The notes beneath the pieces are model-generated. The model worked only from the letters and a program-made list of their open reading frames with translations, was not told where the DNA came from and made no database searches. A DNA stretch of 64,000 nt, from positions 38,891 to 102,890 of the forward strand of contig VBEC01000023.1 of assembly GCA_005883615.1 (NCBI GenBank), read 5' to 3'. This document shows positions 51,841 to 60,665 of the stretch, piece after piece. The first letter of the stretch is position 1. Each line of letters begins with the position of its first letter. The position numbers were made by a program, and so were the translations under genes. The stretch is from Chloroflexota bacterium. Its GTDB lineage: Bacteria; Chloroflexota; Limnocylindria; Limnocylindrales; CSP1-4.

Positions 51841-52299
51841 GTGATCGAGGCGCGATTTGGGCACGTCAACCTGGTGGCCCGCGACTGGCGGGCGCTGGCC
51901 GCCTTCTACATCCGGGTATTCGGCTGCTCCCTGGTGCCTCCGGAGCGCGACTACCAAGGACCGGAGCTGTCTGCCGGGACCGGCGTGCCGGAGGCGGCAC
52001 TTCGCGGGGTGCACCTTCGGCTGCCCGGCTTGGGAAGCGAAGGGCCGACGCTCGAGATCTACGAATATGCGCAGGAGCTCGACAGGCCACCGTCCGCCGC
52101 GAACCGGCACGGCTTTGGGCACCTGGCATTCGCCGTTCCAGACGTGGAGGCCGCCCGCTCGATCGTTCTCGGCGAGGGCGGGGAGCCGGTCGGCGACGTC
52201 GTGACGCTCCAGACGAGCGACGGGCGTCACGTAACGTGGGCCTACGTCACCGACCCGGAGGGCAACATCCTGGAGCTTCAGTCATGGGCACCGGCGTGA
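51841..52299 (+). CDS. VOC-superfamily (glyoxalase/bleomycin-resistance) protein
   Basis: A 152-residue single VOC module pair. It starts FGHVNLVARDWRALAAFYIR and ends YVTDPEGNILELQSW, the two characteristic beta-alpha-beta halves. Metal ligands would be His in GHVNLV, Glu in LEIYEY, His in GFGHLAFAV and Glu in NILELQ, all present. The reaction is unknown; methylmalonyl-CoA epimerase, dioxygenase or lyase-type activity are all possible. GTG start at 51841, divergent from purK. It overlaps the GNAT gene by 16 nt. Confidence 0.88.
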   Translation: MIEARFGHVNLVARDWRALAAFYIRVFGCSLVPPERDYQGPELSAGTGVPEAALRGVHLRLPGLGSEGPTLEIYEYAQELDRPPSAANRHGFGHLAFAVPDVEAARSIVLGEGGEPVGDVVTLQTSDGRHVTWAYVTDPEGNILELQSWAPA

Positions 52300-52970
52300 C
52301 GCATCCCATGTGGCCGCTGTTCGATCTGCGCCTGCGAACCGAGCGCCTCGAGCTGCGCCTGCCGAACGATGACGAGATCGCCGCTTTGTGTGCCGTGGCC
52401 AGGGCCGGCATCCACCCACCCGACGAAATGCCGTTCGCCTTTCCGTGGACGGACAAGCCCAGCCCGCGTTTCGAGCGGGAGTTCGCACAATTCCATTGGG
52501 GGATCCGCGCGACATGGCGCCCCGACAGCTGGGACCTTGAGCTCATGGTCGCTATTGATGGCCGGCCGATCGGCATCCAGGGGATCCTCGCGAGCCGTTT
52601 CGCGCAGATGCGGCTCGTCCACACGGGGTCGTGGCTCGGCCACGAGTTTCAGGGCAAGGGCTACGGCAAGGAGATGCGAGGAGCCGTGCTCGCCCTGGCT
52701 TTCGAGGGCCTCGGCGCGGAGGTGGCCGAGACGGAGGCGTTCTTCGACAACGCCGCATCGGCGGCCGTGTCACGGGCCGTCGGCTACCGCGAGAACGGGA
52801 TCGGCCGGGCAGCACCCAGAGGCACGCCGGTCGATACACAGCGCTTTCGGATGACGATCGACGACTGGCGGGGACGGGCCAGGCCGAAGGTCGAAATCCT
52901 GGGCCTCGAGGCCTGTCGGGAGCTGTTCGGCGTCGGCGGGGACGCCGGTCAGGCGGTGGCGGGCCGCTGA
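52284..52970 (+). CDS. GNAT-family acetyltransferase (RimJ/RimL type)
   Basis: A 228-residue N-acetyltransferase. The N-terminal RTERLELRLPNDDEIAALCA is typical of Acetyltransf_3 members. The acetyl-CoA loop is in GSWLGHEFQGKGYGKEMRGA, near residue 120. The usual last strand is followed by about 30 extra residues. ATG 52284 lies 16 nt inside the VOC gene; ATG 52308 is an alternative nearer the conserved part. The two genes are translationally linked. Substrate unknown. Confidence 0.88.
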   Translation: MGTGVTHPMWPLFDLRLRTERLELRLPNDDEIAALCAVARAGIHPPDEMPFAFPWTDKPSPRFEREFAQFHWGIRATWRPDSWDLELMVAIDGRPIGIQGILASRFAQMRLVHTGSWLGHEFQGKGYGKEMRGAVLALAFEGLGAEVAETEAFFDNAASAAVSRAVGYRENGIGRAAPRGTPVDTQRFRMTIDDWRGRARPKVEILGLEACRELFGVGGDAGQAVAGR

Positions 52971-53473
52971 GCTCGGGCGGGGTCCTGCTCGGCGCCCGGA
53001 AAGTGGTACGGCAGCTCGAGCTCTGATCGGACCCGCGTGACGGCGTAGCGATTGACCCACGCAAAACGATGGCGGGCCAGGACGAGCGACGGCCGGTCGA
53101 TGCGGCTCACGGCGACGTTGGAGAGCAGCACGAAGTGGCCGCTCGGCCGGGTCAAGGACCGGCCAGGATCGTAACCGGGGAGGGTGGGCAACAGGCCGCT
53201 GACGCCGTACGGTCCGACGCCGAGCATCAGCTCGTTCCAGCTCGCGTGGATCGGTGCCACGACGTCTGCCGGGGCGACGACCACCAGGAGGTCGTCGACG
53301 TCGATCTGAGCCGACTCTCGCTCCGTGACTGCCCCCGCGGTCAGCGGACTGATGTGGCAATCGTGGACGGTGACGTTCGTCTCGTGATTGAGCAGGTCGT
53401 GCAGGGGCTGATCGGCCTCGATGCCGCCGCGGACGAGACCCCAGACCGTGTACGCCTCGAAATCGATGTTCAT
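52949..53473 (-). CDS. Conserved hypothetical protein
   Basis: The 174-residue product has no membrane segment or signal. It contains several short beta-rich stretches (EAYTVWGLVRGGIEADQPLH, DDLLVVVAPADVVAPIHA and SGHFVLLSNVAVSRIDRP). I recognise no family. The pattern of a short strand, loop and conserved Trp/His may be that of a ligand-binding domain. Its 3' end overlaps the GNAT gene by 22 nt on the opposite strand. Codon usage looks the same as neighbours, so I take it as a real gene. Confidence 0.65.
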   Translation of the reverse strand: MNIDFEAYTVWGLVRGGIEADQPLHDLLNHETNVTVHDCHISPLTAGAVTERESAQIDVDDLLVVVAPADVVAPIHASWNELMLGVGPYGVSGLLPTLPGYDPGRSLTRPSGHFVLLSNVAVSRIDRPSLVLARHRFAWVNRYAVTRVRSELELPYHFPGAEQDPARAQRPATA

Positions 53474-53819
53474 TTGCGGCCCGTTTTACCCCGCCGGTCC
53501 GCTGTCGGCCCGCCTTCCGGTGGGCTCGGACGCAGTCTCCGCCGCCCCCGGCGCATGCACCAAGACCCTTTCGGTACCCCGGGCCTCATCCGTTCGTCCT
53601 GCGCGTCACGATCGGCCGACATCAACGCGCCCTGCCCGGCGGGGTTCCAGACCGCACCGGACCTGCTGCGACCGGGTGGTACTCACAGGCTATCGCCGGT
53701 GTCGGGGCCGAGGGCTAGGCTGCCGGAGCCGATCCGCCCGTCCCCTGTGACGTCCGTGGTCGCCCAGCCGTCGCCATTCGGAACGCACGCGCCCAACAGC
53801 AAGCGGAGACATTTCGCTC
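53474..53819. other. 346-nt intergenic stretch, no gene found
   Basis: No reading frame with similarity is seen. TAGGCT (53716-53721) resembles the hexamers used before sufU and the DUF59 gene and could be a promoter for the large GGDEF-EAL gene, leaving a leader of about 95 nt. No riboswitch or strong hairpin is evident. Confidence 0.35.
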
Positions 53820-56800
53820 GTGGCATTCGCTCTCGACCGATCCGGTGAGCCCCCGATGATCACACTCGCGGAGGCTGCACTGCTGGCCGGTGTCCACAGG
53901 AACACGGTTCGGGCATGGTGCGACAGCGGCCGACTGCCCTCCGTCCGGGTAAGCCGCCGCGGCGATCGGCGACTGCACCGGCGCGACCTGGATCAGTTCC
54001 TCGAGGGTCGAAACGGGTCGAGGCGCGAGCCTGGGTCACAAACGACCGCAGCCTCGGCGCCGCCGCCCACGACCAGCAGGGAGCCGAAACCTTCCACCGA
54101 TGTCTCCACCCACCAGAGCGAGCTCCCGGCCCTGCTCGACGAAGTCCTCGAGCTGCATGCCTCTCTCGGCGGCATGACCGCGCGACTGAAGGCCATCCAG
54201 GACCTGGCGGTACGGCTGAACCGGATCCAGGACGTTCGGGGCATCGCCGAAGCCATCGTCGCCGAGGTCCACAACCTCATCGAATACGACAGCATCCGCG
54301 TCTACCAGGTCGACCACGTCGCGGGCATGTGCGAGCCGCTTGCCTTCCGCGGGCAATTCCTGGGCACGGATGCCCCTGACCCATCGTTACTGCGCCTGCC
54401 GATCGGGCGCGGGTTGACGGGCTGGGTCGCCGAGCACGGTGAGACGCTCGTCGTCGCCGACGCGGCTGCCGATCCGCGAGGTGTGACCGTCCGAACCATC
54501 GACGGACCGGAATCGATGCTGCTCGTGCCGATGTCGTACGAGGACACCGTCAGGGGCGTGATCGTCCTGTCCAAGGGTGGGCGGGGCCAGTTCGATGAGA
54601 TCGACCGAACGACGATTTCGATCTTCGCCGGACACGCTGCGCAGGCCATCGTCAATGCCGAGAACGCCGGCCGACTGCAGCTCCAGCAAGCTGAGCTCGA
54701 GCACCAGCTCGCCAGCCAGCGGCGGCTTCTCGATGTGAACGAGCGGCTGTTGTCGACGCTCGATCCCGCGGGCGTTCTCGAAATGATCGCCGACTCCCTG
54801 AAGGTGGTCCTGAGCTACAACTCCCTCACGATCTATCGGGTCGACCGCGAGCGGAGCGTCCGTTCCGCCGTTCTCGCCCGCGACGAATATGCCGAGGCGA
54901 TCCTCAGCCACGAGGCGCCGCTCAATGTCGGCCTCACGGGATGGGCGATCGAACATCGTGAAGCGGCGGTGGTCGAGGACGCCGATAACGACCCGCGCTG
55001 CGTCCACATCCCGGGCACGCCCCACGAGTGGGAAACCTTGATCGTCGTGCCGCTCATCGTCGATGGCGACGTGATCGGCACCCTCAACGTCAGCCGGCTT
55101 GGCGAAGGCGAGCGGCCGTTCAACGAGAACGAATTCGAGCTCACCAAGCTGTTCGCGGGTCAGGCGTCGCTTGCGCTACGGAACGCCGAGGCTCATCGCG
55201 CCGTGGAGACGCGCGCGGATCGGGATTCGCTGACCGGGTTGCGCAACCACGGGGCGTTTCAGCGTGACCTGGACGAGGTCATCAAGCAGGACCTCGTCGG
55301 GGGACGGACGGCTCGTTTCGCGCTGCTGATGATGGACTTGGACTTCTTCAAACAATTCAATGATCGGTTCGGGCATCCGGCCGGTGACGCCCTGTTGCGC
55401 GCGGTGGGCAACGCGATTTCATCGGCCACGCGCGGTGACGACCGGCCGTACCGCTATGGCGGCGACGAATTCGCCGTGATCCTGCCGGGTGCCAGCAGGA
55501 CAGCCGCCCACGATGTCGCGGACCGAATCAGGCGTATCGTCAATGGCCTGTCGGCCTCGGAGGACGAGCCGAGGGTTACGATCTCGATCGGTTCCGCGTG
55601 CTATCCGGACGACGCGCGGGCCAAGGACGACCTCGTAGCGGCTGCCGATACCGCCCTCTACCTGTCGAAGCCGTCTCACGCAGACGATCAGGGCGGCGAT
55701 CGGTCGAGGGACGCGTACCTGGCGGCCCTCAACGAGACGGCCTTGACGCTGATGGACCACCTCGAGCCGAGCGAGCTGCTGCACACGATCATCGCCCGCG
55801 CAGCCGCGCTCATGGGCACCACCCACGGGTTCATTTACCTGACGGAGGCGGATGGCTCGGCGCTGGTCATCCGACTCGGGATCGGCCTCTTCGAGAAACG
55901 CGTCGGCACGCGAGCCAAGCGTGGAGAGGGCCTCGCCGGACACGTCTGGCAGTCCGGTCGGCCCGTGGTGGACACCGATTCGACTGAGGCGCACGAGGTG
56001 GGTTGCCTCGTCGGGGTCCCGTTGATGTCCGCCGGAGCCGTTGCCGGCGTGATCGGGTTGGCGTCGGGCGACCAGACGCGAATATTCGGACAGGCCGAGA
56101 CCGCGGTGCTATCGCGCTTCGCACAGCTCGCGTCGATTGCCCTCGACAATGCCCGCCTGCTGCAGGCAGCGCAGACGGAGGTCGGAGAACGGAGTCGAGC
56201 TGAGTCAGCCCTGCGCGAGTCGGAGGAACGCTTCCGGCGCCTTGCGGACGCGGCCGCCGAGCCGCTCGCCATCCACCGGGAGGGCACGATCCTGGAGGTC
56301 AACAAAGCCTTCGGGCATCTGTTCGGCAAGGACCCGGCGACGCTCGTCGGCCGGTCGCTCATCGAGCTCGCCGCACCGGAGGCACGCGAGCACCTTCTTG
56401 AGCATTCCCGCACGAATCCCGACGAGCCGATCGAGACGCTCGCCCTGGGCCCCAACGGCATGCCCTTCCCGGTCGAGATCCTGGCCCGGACCATCCCCTA
56501 CGGCGACGGTGAGCCGGCGCGGGTCATCTCTGTGCGTGACCTCCGCGAGCGCCGCGAGCTCGAGGAGCGTCTCGCACACCAGAGTTTGTACGACGGGCTT
56601 TCCGGTCTGCCCAACCGCACGCTCCTCCTCGATCGGATCGGCCACGCGCTCAGCTCCGTCCGCCCCAACGAGCCGGCAGGGCTTGCCCTGATCCTGCTCG
56701 ACCTCGACCGGTTCAAGGTCGTCAATGAGAGCCTCGGCCGTTCGGCAGGAGACGAGCTCCTGGTCGACGTCGGGCGGCGGCTCGAGCGGTGTGTTCGGCC

Positions 56801-57878
56801 CGGCGACACGGTCGCCCGGTTCGGCGGAGACGAATTCGCGGTGCTTCTCGATGAAGTCCACGATGTAGAGGAGGCACGCGCCGTGGCTCGAAGGATCGAG
56901 GCCGAGATGCGCTCCCCCTTCGACATCGGGTCGCGTCCCACGCTCATTACCGCGAGCATGGGCATCGTGATCGGTCGGGCGGGCGAATCCAATCCCGACG
57001 AGCTGCTGCGCGACGCCGAGATCGCGTTGTACCGCGCCAAGGGCGATGCGACGGCGCGCCACGCTGTTTTCGAGCCCGCAATGAGCACCCAGACGCTGCA
57101 GCGGCTGGAGATGGAGAGCGACCTGCGCTGGGCGGTCGAGCGGGACGAGCTACGACTGCACTACCAACCACTTGTCGACCTGCGGTCGGGCCGGATCGTG
57201 GCCGTCGAGGCGCTCCTCCGCTGGCAGCATCCGGTCCACGGGCTGGTGCCGCCGCTGGCCTTCATCCCGCTCGCAGAGGAGACGGGCCTGATCGTGCCGA
57301 TCGGGCAGTGGGTGCTGGAGACCGCGTGCCGTCAGGCGCGTGCGTGGCAGCTCGCGCACCCGCACAAGGATCCGGTCAGGATCAGCGTGAACCTGTCCGC
57401 TCGGCAGTTCGCGCAGCCTGACCTCGTCGGCGAGGTCGCCCTGACCCTGGCGGAAACCGGGCTGCCGCCCGACACCCTCGAGCTCGAGATCACCGAGAGC
57501 GTCCTAATGGACGACGCCGCCGTCGGTGCCTTGCGCAACCTGCGCGAGCTCGGTGTGCATCTCGCCCTCGACGACTTCGGGACGGGCTTCTCGTCACTCT
57601 CGTACCTGAAGCACCTGCCGCTCGACACGATCAAGGTCGATCGGGCCTTCGTCTCCGGGCTCGGCGAGGACGCTGCCGACGGACCGATTGTGCAGGCGGT
57701 CGTGGGCCTGGCTCACGGCCTGGGCATCCGGGTCACGGCTGAAGGGATCGAAACGGTCGAGCAGCTGGGCTGGTTGCGCCGGTTGTCATGCGACCGCGGA
57801 CAGGGCTTCTACTTCGCTCGGCCGCGGCCGGCCGAGGAGATCGGGGAGCTGCTGGAGTCCATTCTGTCGCTGGACTAG
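53820..57878 (+). CDS. HTH-GAF-GAF-GGDEF-GAF-PAS-GGDEF-EAL cyclic-di-GMP turnover protein
   Basis: A 1352-residue soluble protein. Residues 12-60 are an excisionase/MerR-type helix-turn-helix (TLAEAALLAGVHRNTVRAWC). GAF domains follow at about 120-280 and 300-460. The first GGDEF reads RYGGDEFAVIL near 545, then a third GAF (635-790), a PAS (800-910) and a second GGDEF (RFGGDEFAVLL near 1003). EAL covers 1090-1350, with EALLRWQHP, ELEITESVLMDD and DDFGTGFSSLSYL. Both GGDEFs keep the RxxD inhibitory site (RGDD, RPGD). All catalytic motifs are intact, so it could both make and degrade c-di-GMP. GTG 53820 or ATG 53856 starts it. Confidence 0.95.
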   Translation: MAFALDRSGEPPMITLAEAALLAGVHRNTVRAWCDSGRLPSVRVSRRGDRRLHRRDLDQFLEGRNGSRREPGSQTTAASAPPPTTSREPKPSTDVSTHQSELPALLDEVLELHASLGGMTARLKAIQDLAVRLNRIQDVRGIAEAIVAEVHNLIEYDSIRVYQVDHVAGMCEPLAFRGQFLGTDAPDPSLLRLPIGRGLTGWVAEHGETLVVADAAADPRGVTVRTIDGPESMLLVPMSYEDTVRGVIVLSKGGRGQFDEIDRTTISIFAGHAAQAIVNAENAGRLQLQQAELEHQLASQRRLLDVNERLLSTLDPAGVLEMIADSLKVVLSYNSLTIYRVDRERSVRSAVLARDEYAEAILSHEAPLNVGLTGWAIEHREAAVVEDADNDPRCVHIPGTPHEWETLIVVPLIVDGDVIGTLNVSRLGEGERPFNENEFELTKLFAGQASLALRNAEAHRAVETRADRDSLTGLRNHGAFQRDLDEVIKQDLVGGRTARFALLMMDLDFFKQFNDRFGHPAGDALLRAVGNAISSATRGDDRPYRYGGDEFAVILPGASRTAAHDVADRIRRIVNGLSASEDEPRVTISIGSACYPDDARAKDDLVAAADTALYLSKPSHADDQGGDRSRDAYLAALNETALTLMDHLEPSELLHTIIARAAALMGTTHGFIYLTEADGSALVIRLGIGLFEKRVGTRAKRGEGLAGHVWQSGRPVVDTDSTEAHEVGCLVGVPLMSAGAVAGVIGLASGDQTRIFGQAETAVLSRFAQLASIALDNARLLQAAQTEVGERSRAESALRESEERFRRLADAAAEPLAIHREGTILEVNKAFGHLFGKDPATLVGRSLIELAAPEAREHLLEHSRTNPDEPIETLALGPNGMPFPVEILARTIPYGDGEPARVISVRDLRERRELEERLAHQSLYDGLSGLPNRTLLLDRIGHALSSVRPNEPAGLALILLDLDRFKVVNESLGRSAGDELLVDVGRRLERCVRPGDTVARFGGDEFAVLLDEVHDVEEARAVARRIEAEMRSPFDIGSRPTLITASMGIVIGRAGESNPDELLRDAEIALYRAKGDATARHAVFEPAMSTQTLQRLEMESDLRWAVERDELRLHYQPLVDLRSGRIVAVEALLRWQHPVHGLVPPLAFIPLAEETGLIVPIGQWVLETACRQARAWQLAHPHKDPVRISVNLSARQFAQPDLVGEVALTLAETGLPPDTLELEITESVLMDDAAVGALRNLRELGVHLALDDFGTGFSSLSYLKHLPLDTIKVDRAFVSGLGEDAADGPIVQAVVGLAHGLGIRVTAEGIETVEQLGWLRRLSCDRGQGFYFARPRPAEEIGELLESILSLD

Positions 57879-58126
57879 CGTCGCCGGACCTGGGGGGCGA
57901 TCGCGGCCTATTCGCCCGACGCTTGGTCAGTCCCGCGTCGGATCGAATGCCGACTGTCAGTCATGGCAGGACTCTTGGTCGGATCCGGTGACGGTGGGCG
58001 ACCTGAATATCCCACGCCGCGTGCTCAGCAGTGGACAGATTGGCGACGAATCGCCGATTTTGGCCTCGCGTTCTTGCTTACCAGTCCACACGGGAATGGG
58101 TGGCGAAAACCGGCCTGGGCCGAGAC

Positions 58127-58792
58127 TCAGCTGCCCCGAGCGCTCCGAGTTGCGGCTGATCGTCTCGGTCTCGTTCGCGCCGGGGTTGCCGTGCGCGCCT
58201 CGGCCTGCTCGGCTGCGCGGGCCAGGACCCAGAGCAGGTCCGCGAGGCGATTGAGGTACGGCAGCAGCTGCTCCCCCGGGATCGAGCCGTCGCGCTTGAG
58301 GCCGACCGCCCGGCGCTCCGCGCGTCTGACGATCGTTCTTGCAAGCTCGAGCGCAGCGCTCGGCCGCGTTTCGCCCGGAACGACGAACTCGCGGGGCATC
58401 GTGAGATCCGCCTCCAGGCCCTGAAGAAGGTCGTCGAGGCCGGTGACCATCTCGCCAGACACACGGGTCGTCCCGTCGCTCAAGCGGTCCCAGGCGTCGG
58501 GGTTGGTTGCCAGCTCGGCCCCAACTACGAAGAGCTCACGCTGGAGCCGCAGGATGATGTCGCCGAGTCCGGTGAGGCCGGTCGCCAGCGTGCCGTACTG
58601 CGCCTTGATGCCGAGTTCGGCGCGCGCGATGCCCAGTGCAGCGACGGCTTCGTCGATCGTGCCGTACGCCTCAGTCCTGAGATCGTCCTTGGCGATGCGG
58701 GCACCGCCGTACAGGAGGCCGGTCGTGCCGTCGTCGCCGCGACCGGTCGCGACCGCGGACTCGTAGTCGATTCGCGAGCTCACGCCCGGCAT
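58127..58792 (-). CDS. pduO: PduO-type ATP:cob(I)alamin adenosyltransferase
   Basis: Makes adenosylcobalamin from cob(I)alamin and ATP. TGLLYGGARIAKDDLRTEAY near residue 24 is the ATP-binding N-terminus (TxLxxG-R--K). EAYGTIDEAVAALGIARAE continues it, and VVPGETRPSAALELARTIVR with RRAERR near 160 is the family C-terminal signature. Length is 221 residues, the last 30 being a basic Arg-rich tail. No B12-dependent enzyme, B12 biosynthesis gene or B12 riboswitch element is visible nearby. Confidence 0.9.
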   Translation of the reverse strand: MPGVSSRIDYESAVATGRGDDGTTGLLYGGARIAKDDLRTEAYGTIDEAVAALGIARAELGIKAQYGTLATGLTGLGDIILRLQRELFVVGAELATNPDAWDRLSDGTTRVSGEMVTGLDDLLQGLEADLTMPREFVVPGETRPSAALELARTIVRRAERRAVGLKRDGSIPGEQLLPYLNRLADLLWVLARAAEQAEARTATPARTRPRRSAATRSARGS

Positions 58793-58820
58793 GCCCTCCG
58801 GCCGCTACCCCGGCGGGGGC

Positions 58821-59189
58821 TCACCACATCAGGCCGGCGTCGCGGGGATCCCACCGCTCGGCCAACAGGGTCACCTTCACCGGATGCTCGAGGACCGTTT
58901 CCGCCTGCTCCTGGACCTGCTGGACCATGGAGCCAGCGTACGGGCAGAAGGGGGTCGTCAGGATCATCTTGACCTCGGAGCTGTCCGTGCCAAGGATGAT
59001 CTGCTTGATCAGTGCGAGCTCGACCACGTTCATGCCGATCTCGGGGTCGACCACCGCGCGGAGGGCGTCGAGAATCGCCAGCTCGGTCGCCCGTCGCTCG
59101 GCGTCGAACACGGGCGCGGGGGCATCCTTGGGGGCTTCACCAGCCGGTGAGGCGGAGGTCGGGGCCTGGGTTTCGGTCGTGTCGGTCAT
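58821..59189 (-). CDS. MIP18/DUF59 family protein (SufT-like)
   Basis: A 122-residue protein with a short disordered N-terminus (Thr/Ala/Pro) and the DUF59 core: RAVVDPEIGMNVVELALIK and TTPFCPYAGSMVQQ, where the Cys is conserved. This family helps Fe-S maturation. ATG 59189 follows TAGGCT by seven nt. It lacks the zinc ribbon of PaaD. It lies 28 nt upstream of pduO on the same strand. A generic role in Fe-S cluster transfer is likely. Confidence 0.85.
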   Translation of the reverse strand: MTDTTETQAPTSASPAGEAPKDAPAPVFDAERRATELAILDALRAVVDPEIGMNVVELALIKQIILGTDSSEVKMILTTPFCPYAGSMVQQVQEQAETVLEHPVKVTLLAERWDPRDAGLMW

Positions 59190-59196
59190 CCAATCA

Positions 59197-59202
59197 AGCC
59201 TA
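59197..59202 (-). promoter_or_regulatory. -10-like TAGGCT, 7 nt before the DUF59 ATG
   Basis: Same hexamer and same spacing as sufU. It supports ATG 59189 as the start and suggests a leaderless mRNA. Both TAGGCT genes serve Fe-S assembly, which may be coincidence. Confidence 0.5.
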
Positions 59203-59244
59203 CCACTCGCCCAGCGAGCGCCCCCGGAGGCTCCCGGGTCGCGC

Positions 59245-59574
59245 TCAGCCGACTCCGCGGGCTGGCCGAACGACGACACCCGGGATGCGCAGGTACTCTG
59301 GCAGGCCGCGGGCCTCTTCTTCAGTGAAGCCTGGCCCTGCGAGCGAGCCATCCGGCTGGATGAACTCCGAGTAGCGACGCCGGTCGTCAGCGGCGTATTT
59401 GTAGGCGGCGGCGATGCCGACGACGCGGAGCTCGGGGTGATCCTTCAGGATCTCCGTAAGCCCGTAGCCGCTCTCGCGCAGCTGCAGCAATTGGCGGACC
59501 GTCAGGCGGGAGCCGTAGCAGAAGGGCTCGCCGTTCATGACCAGCGGGTCCGACTTGACCCACTTGATCGTCAC
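59245..59574 (-). CDS. DUF433-domain protein, antitoxin-like
   Basis: A 109-residue protein with the DUF433 fold: DPLVMNGEPFCYGSRLTVRQ near the N-terminus, then LRESGYGLTEILKDHPEL, a predicted helix-turn-helix. DUF433 proteins commonly pair with a PIN-like DUF5615 toxin, which is not visible next to it. The C-terminal half (YAADDRRRYSEFIQPDG and later) is an extension. GTG 59574 is two nt from the stop of the upstream gene, so the two are cotranscribed. Confidence 0.8.
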   Translation of the reverse strand: MTIKWVKSDPLVMNGEPFCYGSRLTVRQLLQLRESGYGLTEILKDHPELRVVGIAAAYKYAADDRRRYSEFIQPDGSLAGPGFTEEEARGLPEYLRIPGVVVRPARGVG

Positions 59575-59575
59575 A

Positions 59576-60058
59576 TTACGCGCCCTTGTAGATGAAGGCG
59601 AGAATCGGGTTGCGCTTGCGGGCATCACCGGCGATCCGGCGGTACCAGCGGCAGACCCGAATGCCGTCATCGATCGCCGCGTCGGCTGGAGCCTGCTCGA
59701 CGGGCGAAAGGACCGCTCGGCTGCTCACCTGCAGGCTTTCCAGAAGGTTGACGATGTCGTCCATCGGCACGCGCCGGCGGCGGTATTGCGGCGCCACATC
59801 GTCCATCCACTTGCCCAGCCAGCGGGGGTTGGCATCGGCGACGGCCATTGCGAGGCGTTCGATGAACACGTCTACGTCGCGCAGGAGCTGGCGGAGGGCA
59901 AGCTCTGTATGGCGCTTCACGAGCGTGCGGTCGCGCTCGACCATGATCTCGAGCGTCCGTGCTGCGAGCTGGGCTCGCGCGGCCCGAAGTCGATCGGCCG
60001 CGGCCGGAAAGCCGGCAGCGAAGCTCGGCGGCGGCAGGCCAAGGCTCGGATGACTCAC
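59576..60058 (-). CDS. Hypothetical helical protein upstream of DUF433
   Basis: A 160-residue, mostly alpha-helical, charged protein (RLRAARAQLAARTLEIMVER, then HTELALRQLLRDVDVFIERL). No family recognised. GTG 60058 is eight nt from TAGACT (60067-60072), within a short divergent gap. It overlaps nothing but is two nt from the DUF433 gene. If DUF433 here is an antitoxin, this may be a partner, but it shows no toxin motif. Confidence 0.65.
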   Translation of the reverse strand: MSHPSLGLPPPSFAAGFPAAADRLRAARAQLAARTLEIMVERDRTLVKRHTELALRQLLRDVDVFIERLAMAVADANPRWLGKWMDDVAPQYRRRRVPMDDIVNLLESLQVSSRAVLSPVEQAPADAAIDDGIRVCRWYRRIAGDARKRNPILAFIYKGA

Positions 60059-60066
60059 GGCACCGC

Positions 60067-60088
60067 AGTCTAGCGTGCGTCTTACGAT
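60067..60088. promoter_or_regulatory. Divergent short-spaced promoter pair
   Basis: Minus TAGACT (60067-60072) lies eight nt from GTG 60058, and plus TACGAT (60083-60088) lies seven nt from ATG 60096. The two genes start in opposite directions from a gap of 37 nt. Confidence 0.5.
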
Positions 60089-60095
60089 TTGCGCG

Positions 60096-60665
60096 ATGCC
60101 CGACGCACCCGACCAGCCTGACAAACCCGACCTTCCGACGGGGCCTGTCCGTCCCGATTCCTTTGAACTGCCCGCGACTCCCCCGCGAACTGCGAGCAAC
60201 CCAGGCGAGGTGGCGCCGAGCGGCTCGCGCCGTCTCGAGCGGCCGCCGTCAGAGCGCTATGTGAAGGCGGGTCGGCCGGCCGGCGATGAAGCACCTCGGG
60301 GATCGGTCGCACGCGCGATCGGCTTCGCGATCCTTCCATCCGTGATCGGAGTCGCCCTGTTCTTCGTGGTGGCAGGGCCGCTGGCGGCCGACACGGGGCT
60401 TGTTCTGGTCGCCGGCGGGATGGGACTGACCATCGGTTCAGCGGTCGCCCGTGGCGGTCGGGGCCTTCCGACCGGGCAGCGGGTCCTGCTGGCCGCTGTC
60501 ATCTTCGTCGTCGCGCTCGCGGCCGGCGAGATCTTCACCTGGCAGTTCGCCTTGTCGGAGGGTGGCGTGCTCGAGCTGGGACCCTACCTGTGGCAGGCCT
60601 TCGGCGGCCTGCTGGTCCTGCAGCTGCTGGCGGGGCTGGTGGGCTCGGCGATCACCGCTGCCTAG
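60096..60665 (+). CDS. Small membrane protein with proline-rich N-terminus
   Basis: The 189-residue product begins with about 75 residues rich in Pro, Asp and Arg. Four hydrophobic segments follow: AIGFAILPSVIGVALFFVV, LVLVAGGMGLTIGSAVA, VLLAAVIFVVALAAGEIF and a last one near LWQAFGGLLVLQLLAGLVGS. ATG 60096 was chosen from the TACGAT spacing; an in-frame upstream start at 60075 would include the hexamer itself. Function unknown. Its stop overlaps the convergent gene by 4 nt. Confidence 0.7.
   Translation: MPDAPDQPDKPDLPTGPVRPDSFELPATPPRTASNPGEVAPSGSRRLERPPSERYVKAGRPAGDEAPRGSVARAIGFAILPSVIGVALFFVVAGPLAADTGLVLVAGGMGLTIGSAVARGGRGLPTGQRVLLAAVIFVVALAAGEIFTWQFALSEGGVLELGPYLWQAFGGLLVLQLLAGLVGSAITAA

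Noticed and set aside
57879..58126. B12 riboswitch near the cobalamin adenosyltransferase gene
   Set aside because: This 248-nt gap is downstream, not upstream, of the gene and has no B12-box sequence.
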